64,000 bases of DNA, taken from NCBI GenBank assembly GCA_964421785.1, contig CAYQZG010000003.1, forward strand, positions 1-64,000, given 5' to 3'. The notes under the pieces are model-generated. The model saw nothing but the letters and a program-made list of their open reading frames with translations, ran no database searches and had not been told where the DNA came from. Source of the DNA: SKLM01 sp964421785. Its GTDB lineage: Bacteria; Chloroflexota; Anaerolineae; B4-G1. Shown here piece by piece: positions 14,736-23,236 of the stretch (positions are counted from its first letter, which is position 1; each line of letters begins with the position of its first letter). The translations under genes were made by a program, and so were the position numbers.

Positions 14736-17285
14736 GTGATTCCTCGAAAGCTGTCACTGACGAACTTCATGTGCTATCGCCAGGCGGTGTTGGACTTCGC
14801 CGGCATTCACGTGGCGTGCCTGGCTGGGGAGAACGGTGCCGGTAAATCGGCGCTGCTCGACGCTATCACCTGGGCGTTGTGGGGCCATTCGCGCCTGGGG
14901 GCTCGCGGTGATGATGACTTGATCCACCTGGGTGAGGACAGTATGCGGGTCGAGTTCACCTTCGAGCTCGGAGACGATCTCTATCGCGTGATGCGGCGGC
15001 GCGAATCGGGCAAGCGGAGCCGCACGCTGCTCGACTTTCAGGTTCAGAATGACGACCGATGGCGCACGCTCGTTGAGGGTGGTGTCCGGGCTACGCAGCG
15101 GAAGATAGAGGACGTGCTGCGGCTCGACCACGGCACGTTCCTCAACTCCGCTTTTCTGCGCCAGGGGCACGCCGATGAGTTTACGGTCAAGACCGCATCG
15201 GAGCGGAAGCGAGTGCTGGGGGATATCCTGGGCCTTGACCGCTGGGCTGCCTACGAGGACCGCGCCAAGCAGCGCCTGAGAGGGATCGAGACCGAGGTGG
15301 CGGCGATCAAACTACGGCTGGAGGAGATCGATGCTGAGTTGGAACGCCGTTCCGAGTATCAGGCGCAGCTTGACTCGGCGCAGGCAGCTGTGGATGAGTT
15401 GAGTGAGGCGCTTGAGGGGGCGCAGAGGGCCTACCAGCAGATTGAGGCAGCGCGGACCGAGCGACGACACCTTGATATCCAGCTTGCTGATCAGGACGGG
15501 CGAATCGAGCAGGCGGAGGGGGAGTTGGTGGGCCTTGCCGAAGAGCGCGCCGGTCGGGAACAACGGTTGGCGGAGTACGAGCAGCTGCTGGCACAGCGGG
15601 AGGAGATCGAGGCTGGCTACCGAGCCTATCAGGAGGCGATCGATCGAGAGCAGAGGCTGGGGGAGAGGCTGAAGCAATCGGTTGAATTGGATGAGCGCCG
15701 TCGGGCATTGGCATCCAAGATCTCGGAGGCTCGACATCAGCTGGAGGCAAGGCGCGATGTACTGTTGCAGCGTGTCGATGAGCTCAAGGGGCGTTTGCCC
15801 AGTGAGGAGCTTCTGGAAGAGTTGGATGACGTGCAGGCACAATTGGAGCATTTGAGGCGGCTATTGGAGAGCCGTGATGCAGCAAAGGATGATCTGGCAG
15901 CGTTCGCAGAGAAGCAAGCGGGTCTTCGTGCGCGGAACGAGGGGCTGCGGCAGGAGATGGAAGCCTTGAAGGAGAGGATTGAACTGCTAAGGAAGGCGGA
16001 TGCCCAGTGTCCGCTCTGCGAGCAGCCCTTGACGCATGAGCACCGGCTTGAGTTGCTGGGTCAGATCAAACGTGAGGGAACGGCCAAGGGTGATGCCTAC
16101 CGTGCGAATCAGGTGATGATAGAGGAACTGGACGAGCGGGCATCGGCGCTGGAGGAACAGGTTGTGCAGAGCGACCGGAAACTCCGAGAGTTGTCGCCAT
16201 TGCAGCGTCAAGCGGCAGCGCTCAATGAGCGCGTCGAGCAGGGGCGGCAGGCTGCCGACGAGCTAGAGGAGACGCGAGCTAGACTGACGGCGCTGGAGGA
16301 ACGGCTGGTCGAGGAGGACTACGCCCTGGAGAGCCAGGCTCAGTTGGAGCATGTGTTGGAGGAGGCGGAGCAACTGGGTTATGACTCTGAGGCCCACGAG
16401 GAGGCGCGCGAGGCGGTCTCTGAGAGACAGATCTTTGCCGAGCGGAAGGCGCAACTGGAGACCTTGCAGGAGAGAATGGAGGAAGAGCGGGCAGGTCTTG
16501 AGAGATTGGCGGAGGCCGAGCAGCGATGGCAGGCAGAGCTTGCAACTGCTCGTGAGCGTCGGGATGTGCTAGCGGGCGAGCGTGAGGCCTTGCGAGAGAA
16601 GCTAAAGGATGCCGATGTGGTGGAGGAGAAGCTGCAGCAGATGCGGGCGAAGGAGGCAGAGGCCCGCCAGGAGCTGGGAGCTGCGCAGCAGCGTCTTGCA
16701 GCTTGTGAAGCCCTGGAGCAACAGCGGGCGGATAAGCTGGAGCGGAGAGAGAACCTGTCGCAGAAAGAGGCTATCTACGATGATCTGCGGACGGCCTTCG
16801 GCGTGCGAGGGGTGCCGGCGATGATCATAGAGGCGGCGGTGCCGGAGATCGAGGCGGAGGCAAATCGTTTGCTCTCGCGGATGACCGACGGGCGTATGCA
16901 CGTGCGTTTTGATACGCAGCGCCAGACGAAAGCTGGAGAGGTGCGAGAGGCACTGGAGATCAAGATCTCGGATGAGCTGGGTACGCGGCCGTATGAGAAC
17001 TACAGCGGTGGTGAGCAATTTCGCGTCAACTTCGCCATTCGTGTCGCGCTATCGAAGCTCCTGGCGCGGCGAGCAGGGGCCCAACTTCAGACGCTGGTGA
17101 TGGACGAGGGCTTTGGAACGCAGGACGCACGGGGTCGGCAGCGGCTGGTGGAAGCGATAAACGTTGTCCAGGATGATTTTGCACTCGTGCTGGTGGTCAC
17201 TCACATAAGCGCGTTGAAGGACGCTTTTCCTGTGCGCATTGAAGTGAGCAAGACGTCTGAGGGATCGTCTGTGGACGTGATGTAG
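14736..17285 (+). CDS. sbcC: SbcC/Rad50-type DNA-repair ATPase
   Basis: The roughly 849-residue ABC-type ATPase begins MIPRKLSLTNFMCYRQAVLDF, with Walker A AGENGAGKSALLDAI. A long coiled coil is broken by the zinc hook CPLC at mid-protein. The end carries the signature YSGGEQFRVNFAIRVALSKLL region, Walker B LVMDEGFGTQD and the H-loop VVTHIS. It is expected to pair with an Mre11/SbcD nuclease, which is not in the window. GTG 14736 matches the usual family start; GTG 14691 would add 15 unrelated residues. Neither has a clear ribosome site. It follows recN by 84 bp, so repair functions are grouped. Confidence 0.92.
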   Translation: MIPRKLSLTNFMCYRQAVLDFAGIHVACLAGENGAGKSALLDAITWALWGHSRLGARGDDDLIHLGEDSMRVEFTFELGDDLYRVMRRRESGKRSRTLLDFQVQNDDRWRTLVEGGVRATQRKIEDVLRLDHGTFLNSAFLRQGHADEFTVKTASERKRVLGDILGLDRWAAYEDRAKQRLRGIETEVAAIKLRLEEIDAELERRSEYQAQLDSAQAAVDELSEALEGAQRAYQQIEAARTERRHLDIQLADQDGRIEQAEGELVGLAEERAGREQRLAEYEQLLAQREEIEAGYRAYQEAIDREQRLGERLKQSVELDERRRALASKISEARHQLEARRDVLLQRVDELKGRLPSEELLEELDDVQAQLEHLRRLLESRDAAKDDLAAFAEKQAGLRARNEGLRQEMEALKERIELLRKADAQCPLCEQPLTHEHRLELLGQIKREGTAKGDAYRANQVMIEELDERASALEEQVVQSDRKLRELSPLQRQAAALNERVEQGRQAADELEETRARLTALEERLVEEDYALESQAQLEHVLEEAEQLGYDSEAHEEAREAVSERQIFAERKAQLETLQERMEEERAGLERLAEAEQRWQAELATARERRDVLAGEREALREKLKDADVVEEKLQQMRAKEAEARQELGAAQQRLAACEALEQQRADKLERRENLSQKEAIYDDLRTAFGVRGVPAMIIEAAVPEIEAEANRLLSRMTDGRMHVRFDTQRQTKAGEVREALEIKISDELGTRPYENYSGGEQFRVNFAIRVALSKLLARRAGAQLQTLVMDEGFGTQDARGRQRLVEAINVVQDDFALVLVVTHISALKDAFPVRIEVSKTSEGSSVDVM

Positions 17286-17364
17286 GGGTCAACCGGAATC
17301 CCCTGGGCGTTCTATCCGATTGACATGCCAGCTCAAGTTCACGTGCAAGATGATTTTTGTCTGT

Positions 17365-17393
17365 TTGACTTGTCTGATTTGAGAGTGTATAAT
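17365..17393 (+). promoter_or_regulatory. Sigma-70-type promoter for the PATAN/GTPase genes
   Basis: TTGACT (17365-17370) and TATAAT (17388-17393) are separated by exactly 17 bases, about 55 bp upstream of the ATG at 17448. This is the best housekeeping promoter match I found in the window. Confidence 0.85.
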
Positions 17394-17447
17394 CTCTTGG
17401 CTTCGTAGTTCTTGGTCAGAACGCTTTCCTCTTGCTGGGAGGCATAC

Positions 17448-18275
17448 ATGGCACTTAAAGGGAACCTACGCGATTTCAGTATTGTCCAGTTGCTCAACCT
17501 GATCAACCTGGCGAGGAAGACAGGGACGCTCAGAATTAGTCGTGATGGCGAGCAAGCTCATCTGTCCTTCAGAGGGGGGAAGCTCATCTATGCCATTCTG
17601 GGTGAGGCAGGCCGTCAGTTGATCTCTGCGCTTCGACAGAGTGGTATGATCACGGACGAGCAAGCCAACACAATCAAGAGCCGTGCCGGTGCGAGAAGCG
17701 ACAAGGAGCTGGGCTTGTTGTTGATCAATGCGGGCTACGTGAGTCAGCAGGACATTCTTAAGAGTATGCAAGCTCACGTTCTGGACAAGGTTTATCCTCT
17801 CTTCAGATGGAGCGAGGGAGCGTTCCACTTCGAGTCGGGAGAGCCGCAGATCAATGGCATCATTACCGTGCGCGTTGACTTGGAAAACGTGATTATGCAG
17901 GGCACGCGGCGGCTGGAGGAGTGGGAACGACTGCAGGAGGAGTTGCCAGACCTCCACGTCTCACTGAAATTCGCCGACCGGCCGCAAACCAGCCTGCGAG
18001 ATATCAATCTTAACGTCCAGGAATGGCGTGTGATATCTTTCATCAATCCCCGCAATACGATTCAACAGATCGCGCAGTACAACAATATGAGCGGCTTTCA
18101 GATCCGGAAGATCGTGTATGGTCTGCTACAGGCAGGGCTTGTGGAGATCGTGGAGCCCGAAGTGAAGGAGCCTGAGCGTGCTAAGGTTTCCAGGCGAGTC
18201 TCTGCAAAGAAACAGCGTCCGGATGTCAAGCGGAATGTCATTATGAGGCTGATTGACCGCATCCGGGAGCTCTAG
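17448..18275 (+). CDS. PATAN (DUF4388) domain protein
   Basis: The 275-residue protein starts MALKGNLRDFSIVQLLNLIN. It then has GTLRI..GEQAHLSFRGGKLIYA, the DUF4388/PATAN pattern found in bacterial signalling proteins, and a second region (LGLLLINAGYVSQQDILKSMQ) like the following helical part. The C-terminal part holds a winged-helix-like stretch (TIQQIAQYNNMSGFQIRKIVYGLLQAGLVEIV) and a basic tail. ATG 17448 has GGGAGG 5-10 bases upstream. It is coupled to the small GTPase two bases downstream, a pairing that suggests a GTPase effector or regulator. Confidence 0.85.
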   Translation: MALKGNLRDFSIVQLLNLINLARKTGTLRISRDGEQAHLSFRGGKLIYAILGEAGRQLISALRQSGMITDEQANTIKSRAGARSDKELGLLLINAGYVSQQDILKSMQAHVLDKVYPLFRWSEGAFHFESGEPQINGIITVRVDLENVIMQGTRRLEEWERLQEELPDLHVSLKFADRPQTSLRDINLNVQEWRVISFINPRNTIQQIAQYNNMSGFQIRKIVYGLLQAGLVEIVEPEVKEPERAKVSRRVSAKKQRPDVKRNVIMRLIDRIREL

Positions 18276-18277
18276 GT

Positions 18278-18814
18278 ATGCAGACTGTCAAGATCGTGGT
18301 GACCGGACCTTTTTCATCGGGCAAGACCCAGTTCATTCAGACGATCAGCGAGATTGACGTCGTTGCCACCGAGAGGAAGATAACAAGCGCTGAAGAACGT
18401 ATCAAGGATGAGACGACGGTGGCGATGGACTTTGGGCGCATCACTGTAGACCAGGAACTGGTGCTCTATTTGTTCGGTACTCCCGGTCAGCGCCGGTTCG
18501 ATTTCATGTGGGAAGTTCTATCCGAGGGTATGCTGGGATTTGTCGTCCTTCTCGATAGCGTGCGCCCGGAGACTTTCCGAGAGGCTCGCGACATTCTAGC
18601 TGCTTTCCGTTCCTATGCTGCGGTGCCATACATCGTGGCTGCCAACAAGCAGGATCTGGAGGATGCCTGGTCACCTGAGGATCTACGTATTGCGCTTCGC
18701 ATACCGGAGTCGATCAAGATGGTGCCCTGTGTGGCGACTGAGCGGGAGAGTGTCAAGCAGACGTTGCTTGAGCTCCTCTACCTGGTCTTGGAGGTGATGG
18801 AGGAGGAGTACTAG
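18278..18814 (+). CDS. Small Ras-like GTPase (MglA-related group)
   Basis: The 178-residue protein has the G1 loop GPFSSGKTQF (residues 9-18), a switch-region threonine (DETTVAMDFG), G3 LFGTPGQRRF and G4 NKQD. The family includes bacterial signalling GTPases that work with longin/Roadblock or PATAN partners. The start lies two bases after the stop of the PATAN gene, so they form one unit. The catalytic Gln of G3 (PGQ) is present, so GTP hydrolysis is plausible. Confidence 0.9.
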   Translation: MQTVKIVVTGPFSSGKTQFIQTISEIDVVATERKITSAEERIKDETTVAMDFGRITVDQELVLYLFGTPGQRRFDFMWEVLSEGMLGFVVLLDSVRPETFREARDILAAFRSYAAVPYIVAANKQDLEDAWSPEDLRIALRIPESIKMVPCVATERESVKQTLLELLYLVLEVMEEEY

Positions 18815-19001
18815 GAGGGCCGGTCAGGGGTAACCTGAGTTGCCGGGATAAGGTGACGTCGCTTCGCTTACTGCCGACCTGTTGCCTGTTCTCGGTGGGT
18901 TGTTGCGTCGGCGAGTGTCCCTCAGCGGTCGGGCTGTGCTATGGCAGGTTCGACCGTTGTTCGTTGCAAGGGCTTTAACCTCGCTTTAACGTAACTGCAA
19001 C

Positions 19002-19030
19002 TGACACCACAGGTGGCTTGATGTATCATG
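19002..19030 (+). promoter_or_regulatory. Candidate sigma-70 promoter for the 19-30 kb operon
   Basis: CTGACA (19002-19007) and TATCAT (19025-19030) each match consensus at five of six positions with a 17-base spacer. The predicted transcript has a leader of about 175 nt before ATG 19212. Confidence 0.6.
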
Positions 19031-19109
19031 AGGTCTGACCTGCTGATGCCTTCCACGGGTGGAAAGGCTATCCTGGAGCAGAGAAGATGGGGAGCGAGTG
19101 CTCGGACGG

Positions 19110-19185
19110 GCTTTCCTGGCAGAGAACATGTGATTTGGGTTTGCTGCTCGACATTCTTGCTGCTGAACAGGAAGGCCAGGAAAGC
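19110..19185 (+). promoter_or_regulatory. Leader stem: 11-bp perfect inverted repeat
   Basis: GCTTTCCTGGC at 19110-19120 pairs with GCCAGGAAAGC at 19175-19185, closing a 54-nt loop in the 5' leader of the alpha/beta-hydrolase gene. No T-run follows, so it is not an ordinary terminator. Confidence 0.5.
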
Positions 19186-19211
19186 GGGGGCGCCGGTAAG
19201 AGCTGGTATCT

Positions 19212-20018
19212 ATGAGTTCGATGGTCACCGACCGAGGCATAGTGCACTACGAGGCCTATGGCCGCGGCCACCCTGTGATTCTGTTGCACGGTTGGCTGGA
19301 GTCCTGGGATCACTGGCGAGGGACTATGGAGTCCCTGGCGCGTACACACAGGGCCTATGCACTTGATTTCTGGGGATTTGGTGATTCGGGGAAGCAGGAT
19401 GTAGGCTATGCGGTTCGAGACTACATCGAGATGGTGGACCAGTTCATGGAGCGCCTGGGTATCTGGCGTGCGTCGTTTCTGGGTCACTCAATGGGAGGTA
19501 CGGTGTCGCTTGGGCTGGCCCTGGAGCACCCCAATCGGGTTCGTCGGGTGGCGGTGGTGGGGTCGCCTGTCCAAGGTGAGGGGCTGGCTCTGTTCCTGCG
19601 GCTGGCGGCTCGACGTTTCTGGGCCAGCCTAGCCTATCGTTTGCCCGGTGCTCTGCCTCTTGGTGTAAGGGTTTTTTCCCCGCTTCTGGCCCGGGACTGG
19701 AAGACGTGGTATAGGATGTTCGAGCGTGATTTCTCGCGTACTACATTGGAGTCCTTTCACTTGAGTATCGCGTCTCTCTATGAAACCGACTTGAGCCCTC
19801 GATTGGGTGAGATTCGGATGCCGACCTTGGGCATCTATGGACAGAAGGATCGAATTGTCGATCCCGACCAGGGCAAAGTCTTAGCTCGCAGGGTGCCTAA
19901 CGCCGAGTTATGCCATTTTGATGGTTCCGGTCATTTCCCGATGCTGGACGAGCCAGAGCGTTTCTACCGGGTGCTTGGGCAGTTCCTCAATCACCGGCGG
20001 GTTCGCGATGTCGAATGA
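19212..20018 (+). CDS. Alpha/beta hydrolase (copy 1)
   Basis: The 268-residue hydrolase has the oxyanion segment VILLHGWLESWDHW, nucleophile elbow GHSMGG with S93, the acid-bearing IYGQKDRIVDP, and GSGHFPMLDEPERF with the catalytic histidine. It is a clear paralogue of the gene at 28912-29697; both share GIVHYEA/GLVHYEA, LHGWL.SW and FWGFGDS/LWGFGDS. Substrate is unknown; ester or lactone hydrolysis is likely. Its stop overlaps the next gene's start. Confidence 0.88.
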   Translation: MSSMVTDRGIVHYEAYGRGHPVILLHGWLESWDHWRGTMESLARTHRAYALDFWGFGDSGKQDVGYAVRDYIEMVDQFMERLGIWRASFLGHSMGGTVSLGLALEHPNRVRRVAVVGSPVQGEGLALFLRLAARRFWASLAYRLPGALPLGVRVFSPLLARDWKTWYRMFERDFSRTTLESFHLSIASLYETDLSPRLGEIRMPTLGIYGQKDRIVDPDQGKVLARRVPNAELCHFDGSGHFPMLDEPERFYRVLGQFLNHRRVRDVE

Positions 20019-20724
20019 CTCATCACGGGGATCTGGCGATCCCCTTCGAGCGGAGGGGTCAATCACAGGGGCGTCCTATTTCTTCGCCAACAAGATGGGG
20101 CGAATCATCTTCTTGGCGTTGGAAGAGGTCGCAGGCGACGAGAGCTTGCGTGCTATTTTGAGCTTGGTCAGGGGGATGGCGTCCATCCCTAGGCAGGAAC
20201 GCCTCGGGCATTATCCTCCCAACAATTTCGCCGCCGAGTTTTCCTTCAATGAACTAGGGCGAATTCAGCGGGCAATCGAGGAGCTGTACGGACCCCGTAC
20301 CGGTCGACGGTTGGCGAGACGGGTTGGTAAGGCCTGCTTCAGGATAGGTGTGGAAGATCTACGCCCGGTGCTGGGGATTGCGGATCTGCTGTTTCGGATC
20401 CTTCCTCTGCGAACGAGGCTTCGGGTTGGGTTCGGGGTGCTGGCCCAGATATTTGATCGCTTCTCGGATCAGATCGTGCGGTTGGAGGAGGACGAGCAGT
20501 ATTTCAGGTGGATCACCGAGCGTTGCGGTGTATGCTGGGGTCGACATACTGACGCCCCGTGCTGCGATTTGATCATCGGTCTTCTTGAGGAGGGGCTCTA
20601 CTGGCTCAGCGGCGGAGCGAGTTTCTTCATTGAGGAGAGTGATTGTATTGCTGCCGGGGATCCGACGTGCACCATTCTTATTGGCAAGCGCCCTCTGGTG
20701 GACAGCGTTTCGCCTGGGGATTAA
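20008..20724 (+). CDS. V4R-domain protein
   Basis: The protein has 238 residues. The C-terminal half has the cysteine pattern CGVC...APCCD...EESDCIAAGDPTCTILI, which matches the V4R (4-vinyl reductase) small-molecule-binding domain, including its GD-x-x-C signature. The N-terminal half is helical and includes a membrane-association-like stretch (GIADLLFRILPLRTRLRVGF). V4R domains sense or carry hydrophobic ligands. ATG 20008 overlaps the hydrolase stop by 11 bp, showing co-translation. Confidence 0.75.
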   Translation: MSNDSSRGSGDPLRAEGSITGASYFFANKMGRIIFLALEEVAGDESLRAILSLVRGMASIPRQERLGHYPPNNFAAEFSFNELGRIQRAIEELYGPRTGRRLARRVGKACFRIGVEDLRPVLGIADLLFRILPLRTRLRVGFGVLAQIFDRFSDQIVRLEEDEQYFRWITERCGVCWGRHTDAPCCDLIIGLLEEGLYWLSGGASFFIEESDCIAAGDPTCTILIGKRPLVDSVSPGD

Positions 20725-20733
20725 GGGCGAGCT

Positions 20734-22014
20734 ATGCGGAAGATCATCCTTAGGGACCGCAGTGATATCTTCCCCTTCAATGAACCAGCCCGTGATCTTC
20801 GCCTGTTGAACAAGAAGTTGTACATTCATCAGGGTGATGTCATCGATAGAGTCCTGGCACCTGAGTACGTTACTGAGGTCCGCGAGGTTGACTCGCTGGC
20901 TGACATTGATTCCAGCCGCGTCGAGACCATCGCGTTCCGAGACAATCTATTCTTTGACGAACCCTTCTTGAGTGAGTTCATCCGCCGCGCTCGAGCTTTG
21001 GGGAAAGCGTGTCAGGTTGCCTTCTCACTCGATGATCCGGCGATCACCAAGCACGCCCTACCCCTGCAGCGGGGCATTCGCCGGAAGGGGGATGTCTATG
21101 TTGCGGATCTGTGGTATTTTCCGCACGGTGTTGAGTCGAACGTGCGTCATCTGGTTATAGATACTGAGTCCCGGGAGATGGGATACTATCACGTCCCGAC
21201 ACATATGTCGAACGCTTTGGGGGATTTGGTCTACCACGTGCCCACCAAGGCTTTCTGCTCTATCGAGCATTGGGTGCATACTGTGACGGCCAATATCATC
21301 TTCGGCGTCTATGCTGAAGGGGCGCGTCTAGACTGGGATATTGAGCAGCGTGTCGGTAGGAATCTGAGGATACTCTGGCGGGCGATGCTGGAGCGGCGAC
21401 AGGTTCTGGAGTGCTCAGAGGTGGTGCACATCGGTCGTGACTGCAGCATCGATCCTTCGGTCACGATCCGCGGACCAACCTACATCGGGGACAACGTCAG
21501 CATCGGTCCGGGAGCCGTGATCGACGTTTCCTACATCGGGGACAATGTGGACATCGGAACGGGAGGACAGGTGATGTTGAGTGTGGTGTCCGATCGATGT
21601 TTCTTGCCCTTTCGGGCGGCACTCTTTATGAGCGTGATGATGGCGAACTCGATGGTGGCACAAAACACCTGTCTGCAATTCTGTAGCATTGGTCGCAACA
21701 CATTTATTGGCGCTGGGAGCACGTTCACGGATTTCAATCTGATGCCGAACAAGCCCATCAAGGCGATGAACCGAGGCGAGTTGGAGGAGACCGGGATGCC
21801 CGTTCTCGGAGGCTGCGTGGGACACAACTGCTTCATTGGCTCTGGGATGGTGGTCTACCCGGCCCGAGCCATCGAGTCCGACGTCGTCTTGCTAGCGTCG
21901 GGCGAGAGGAGGGTTATCGACCGTACGATCACCTATGAGGATAGCGATCATTTCGCGATTAGAGGGATTGACTCTCACCAGCGCTGGTATCCACGGCGAG
22001 TTAAGGAGCGTTGA
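20734..22014 (+). CDS. Left-handed beta-helix (hexapeptide) protein, sugar-nucleotidyltransferase-like
   Basis: The 426-residue protein has an N-terminal 240-residue domain that I do not recognise (MRKIILRDRSDIFPFNEPAR). It is followed by hexapeptide repeats (HIGRDCSIDPSVTIRGPTYI, GDNVSIGPGAVID, GDNVDIGTGG, SIGRNTFIGAGSTF, GHNCFIGSGMVV) forming a left-handed beta-helix. A long loop with DFNLMPNKPIKAM interrupts the helix. The layout resembles GlmU-like proteins, but no nucleotidyltransferase motif (GxGTRM) is visible. It lies 10 bp after the V4R gene. The product could be an acyltransferase or a scaffold. Confidence 0.7.
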   Translation: MRKIILRDRSDIFPFNEPARDLRLLNKKLYIHQGDVIDRVLAPEYVTEVREVDSLADIDSSRVETIAFRDNLFFDEPFLSEFIRRARALGKACQVAFSLDDPAITKHALPLQRGIRRKGDVYVADLWYFPHGVESNVRHLVIDTESREMGYYHVPTHMSNALGDLVYHVPTKAFCSIEHWVHTVTANIIFGVYAEGARLDWDIEQRVGRNLRILWRAMLERRQVLECSEVVHIGRDCSIDPSVTIRGPTYIGDNVSIGPGAVIDVSYIGDNVDIGTGGQVMLSVVSDRCFLPFRAALFMSVMMANSMVAQNTCLQFCSIGRNTFIGAGSTFTDFNLMPNKPIKAMNRGELEETGMPVLGGCVGHNCFIGSGMVVYPARAIESDVVLLASGERRVIDRTITYEDSDHFAIRGIDSHQRWYPRRVKER

Positions 22015-22028
22015 GACAGGGCTGTTCC

Positions 22029-23090
22029 ATGGAGAATTTTGCTTTTGTCGTCCATCCTCTTGATCCTAAGCAGGACGTGGCCCGGAGGTACCCGTTCTTG
22101 GCGCAGGTTCTGCCTACGGCGTTGATTCATTTGCTGGCTCGCCGATGGCCGCCGCTCCTTCTTTCTCACGTGGTGGGTATACGTTCGCAAGCGAATTGGC
22201 AAGCGAGTGGACAAGCGAGCGGGAGGAGGGCTGAGGGTTGGTTGGTGGCTTGTCCTCTCACAGCCAATCAGATGCTTCAGCTACCTCCCCAGACTGTGTA
22301 CGACAAGATTGTGGAGACAGGGCGATTGGCCCAGCGACAGGGGGCACGTATCCTTGGACTTGGGGCTTATGCCTCTGTGGTGGGCGACGGGGGGGTGACG
22401 ATTGCCCAGCGACTGAATATGCCCGTTACAACGGGAAACAGCCTCACTGCAGGTTTGGCGGTTAGGGTGTTGAGACAAGTCTCAGAGAGGCGAGGGGTGG
22501 CGATGGAGAGGGCTACGGCTGCCGTCGTCGGTGCTTCGGGAAGCATTGGCCTGGCGTCCGTGGAGATGCTTGCCCCGATGGTGAGAAGGTTGATTCTGGT
22601 CGGGCGGCGTGAGATTCGTCTCAGCCAAGCGCGAGCGCAAGCTGAGGCTGCGGGTGCGGCAAGGGTACGGGTGTCGATGGATGTCGGCGATGTCGTAGAG
22701 GCTGATGTGGTGTTGAGCGCCACCAGCGCTTCTCGACCTGTCCTTCATTCGCGTCATCTCAAGAAGAACGCAATTGTCTGCGATGTGGCGCTTCCGCCGG
22801 ATGTGGACGAAGCGGTGAGACGGGAGCGGGAAGACGTGTCGGTTGTCAGTGGTGGGGTTGTGGATGTTCCCGGGTCTGTCGATTTTGGCTTCGATTTCGG
22901 CCTGCCCCCAGGCCAGGCTTACGCGTGTATGGCGGAGGTGATCGTCCTGGCATTGGAGGGCCGGTACGAGAGTTTCTCGTTGGGTCAGAAGGTTCACACA
23001 GAGAAGGTGCGCGAGATCACGCAACTCTCTCGCAAGCATGGGTTTCGATTGTCAGCCAGGGGCGCGTCTGGAGATGGTTGCGATGCGTAG
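22029..23090 (+). CDS. Acyl-ACP reductase (AAR)-like NAD(P)-binding enzyme
   Basis: The protein has 353 residues. The N-terminal FAFVVHPLDPKQDVARRYPF and the central GARILGLGAYASVVGDGGV resemble the architecture of long-chain acyl-ACP reductases, with a conserved NMPVTTGNSLTAG segment. The Rossmann motif is VVGASGSIGLASVEML near residue 165. The catalytic Cys of cyanobacterial AAR is not identifiable by eye, so aldehyde formation is inferred. Residues about 50-66 (QANWQASGQASG) are encoded by an R2-like repeat (22185-22225), apparently an in-frame insert. ATG 22029 is the first plausible start; TTG 22011 lies very close to AAGGAG. Neighbouring hydrolase, V4R and beta-helix genes suggest a lipid-derived product. 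Confidence 0.65.
   Translation: MENFAFVVHPLDPKQDVARRYPFLAQVLPTALIHLLARRWPPLLLSHVVGIRSQANWQASGQASGRRAEGWLVACPLTANQMLQLPPQTVYDKIVETGRLAQRQGARILGLGAYASVVGDGGVTIAQRLNMPVTTGNSLTAGLAVRVLRQVSERRGVAMERATAAVVGASGSIGLASVEMLAPMVRRLILVGRREIRLSQARAQAEAAGAARVRVSMDVGDVVEADVVLSATSASRPVLHSRHLKKNAIVCDVALPPDVDEAVRREREDVSVVSGGVVDVPGSVDFGFDFGLPPGQAYACMAEVIVLALEGRYESFSLGQKVHTEKVREITQLSRKHGFRLSARGASGDGCDA
22185..22225 (+). repeat. R2-like tract inside the AAR-like gene
   Basis: Repeats of GCAAGCGA/ACAAGCGA units encode QANWQASGQASG in frame. They resemble the intergenic GCAAGTGN tracts with one base changed per unit. Confidence 0.65.
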
Positions 23091-23167
23091 GCAGGAAGCA
23101 AGTGGGCAAGTGTGCAAGTGGCAAGTGTGCAAGTGGCAAGTGTGCAAGAGGCAGGAGGCAAGAAGTA
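23091..23167 (+). repeat. R2/R3 tandem tract
   Basis: GCAAGTGTGCAAGTGG-type units pass into GCAAGAGGCAGGAGGCAAG (R3). The tract starts right after the stop of the AAR-like gene. Confidence 0.9.
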
Positions 23168-23236
23168 GCTGTCTTCGCGGGCTTTTTCTTGGTCGAAGGG
23201 ATGAGGGAGCTTCTGGGCTGACCACGAGGAGGGGAT

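Larger units (their letters stand above)
18815..19211 (+). other. 397-bp leader/intergenic region without a gene
   Basis: No convincing reading frame is present. A promoter-like pair is at 19002-19030, and an 11-bp inverted repeat (19110-19120 with 19175-19185) would fold in the RNA leader of the following operon. Confidence 0.6.

Noticed and set aside
20734..22014. GlmU-type bifunctional enzyme
   Set aside because: Hexapeptide repeats are clear, but the N-terminal domain lacks the nucleotidyltransferase signature, so no GlmU call is made.
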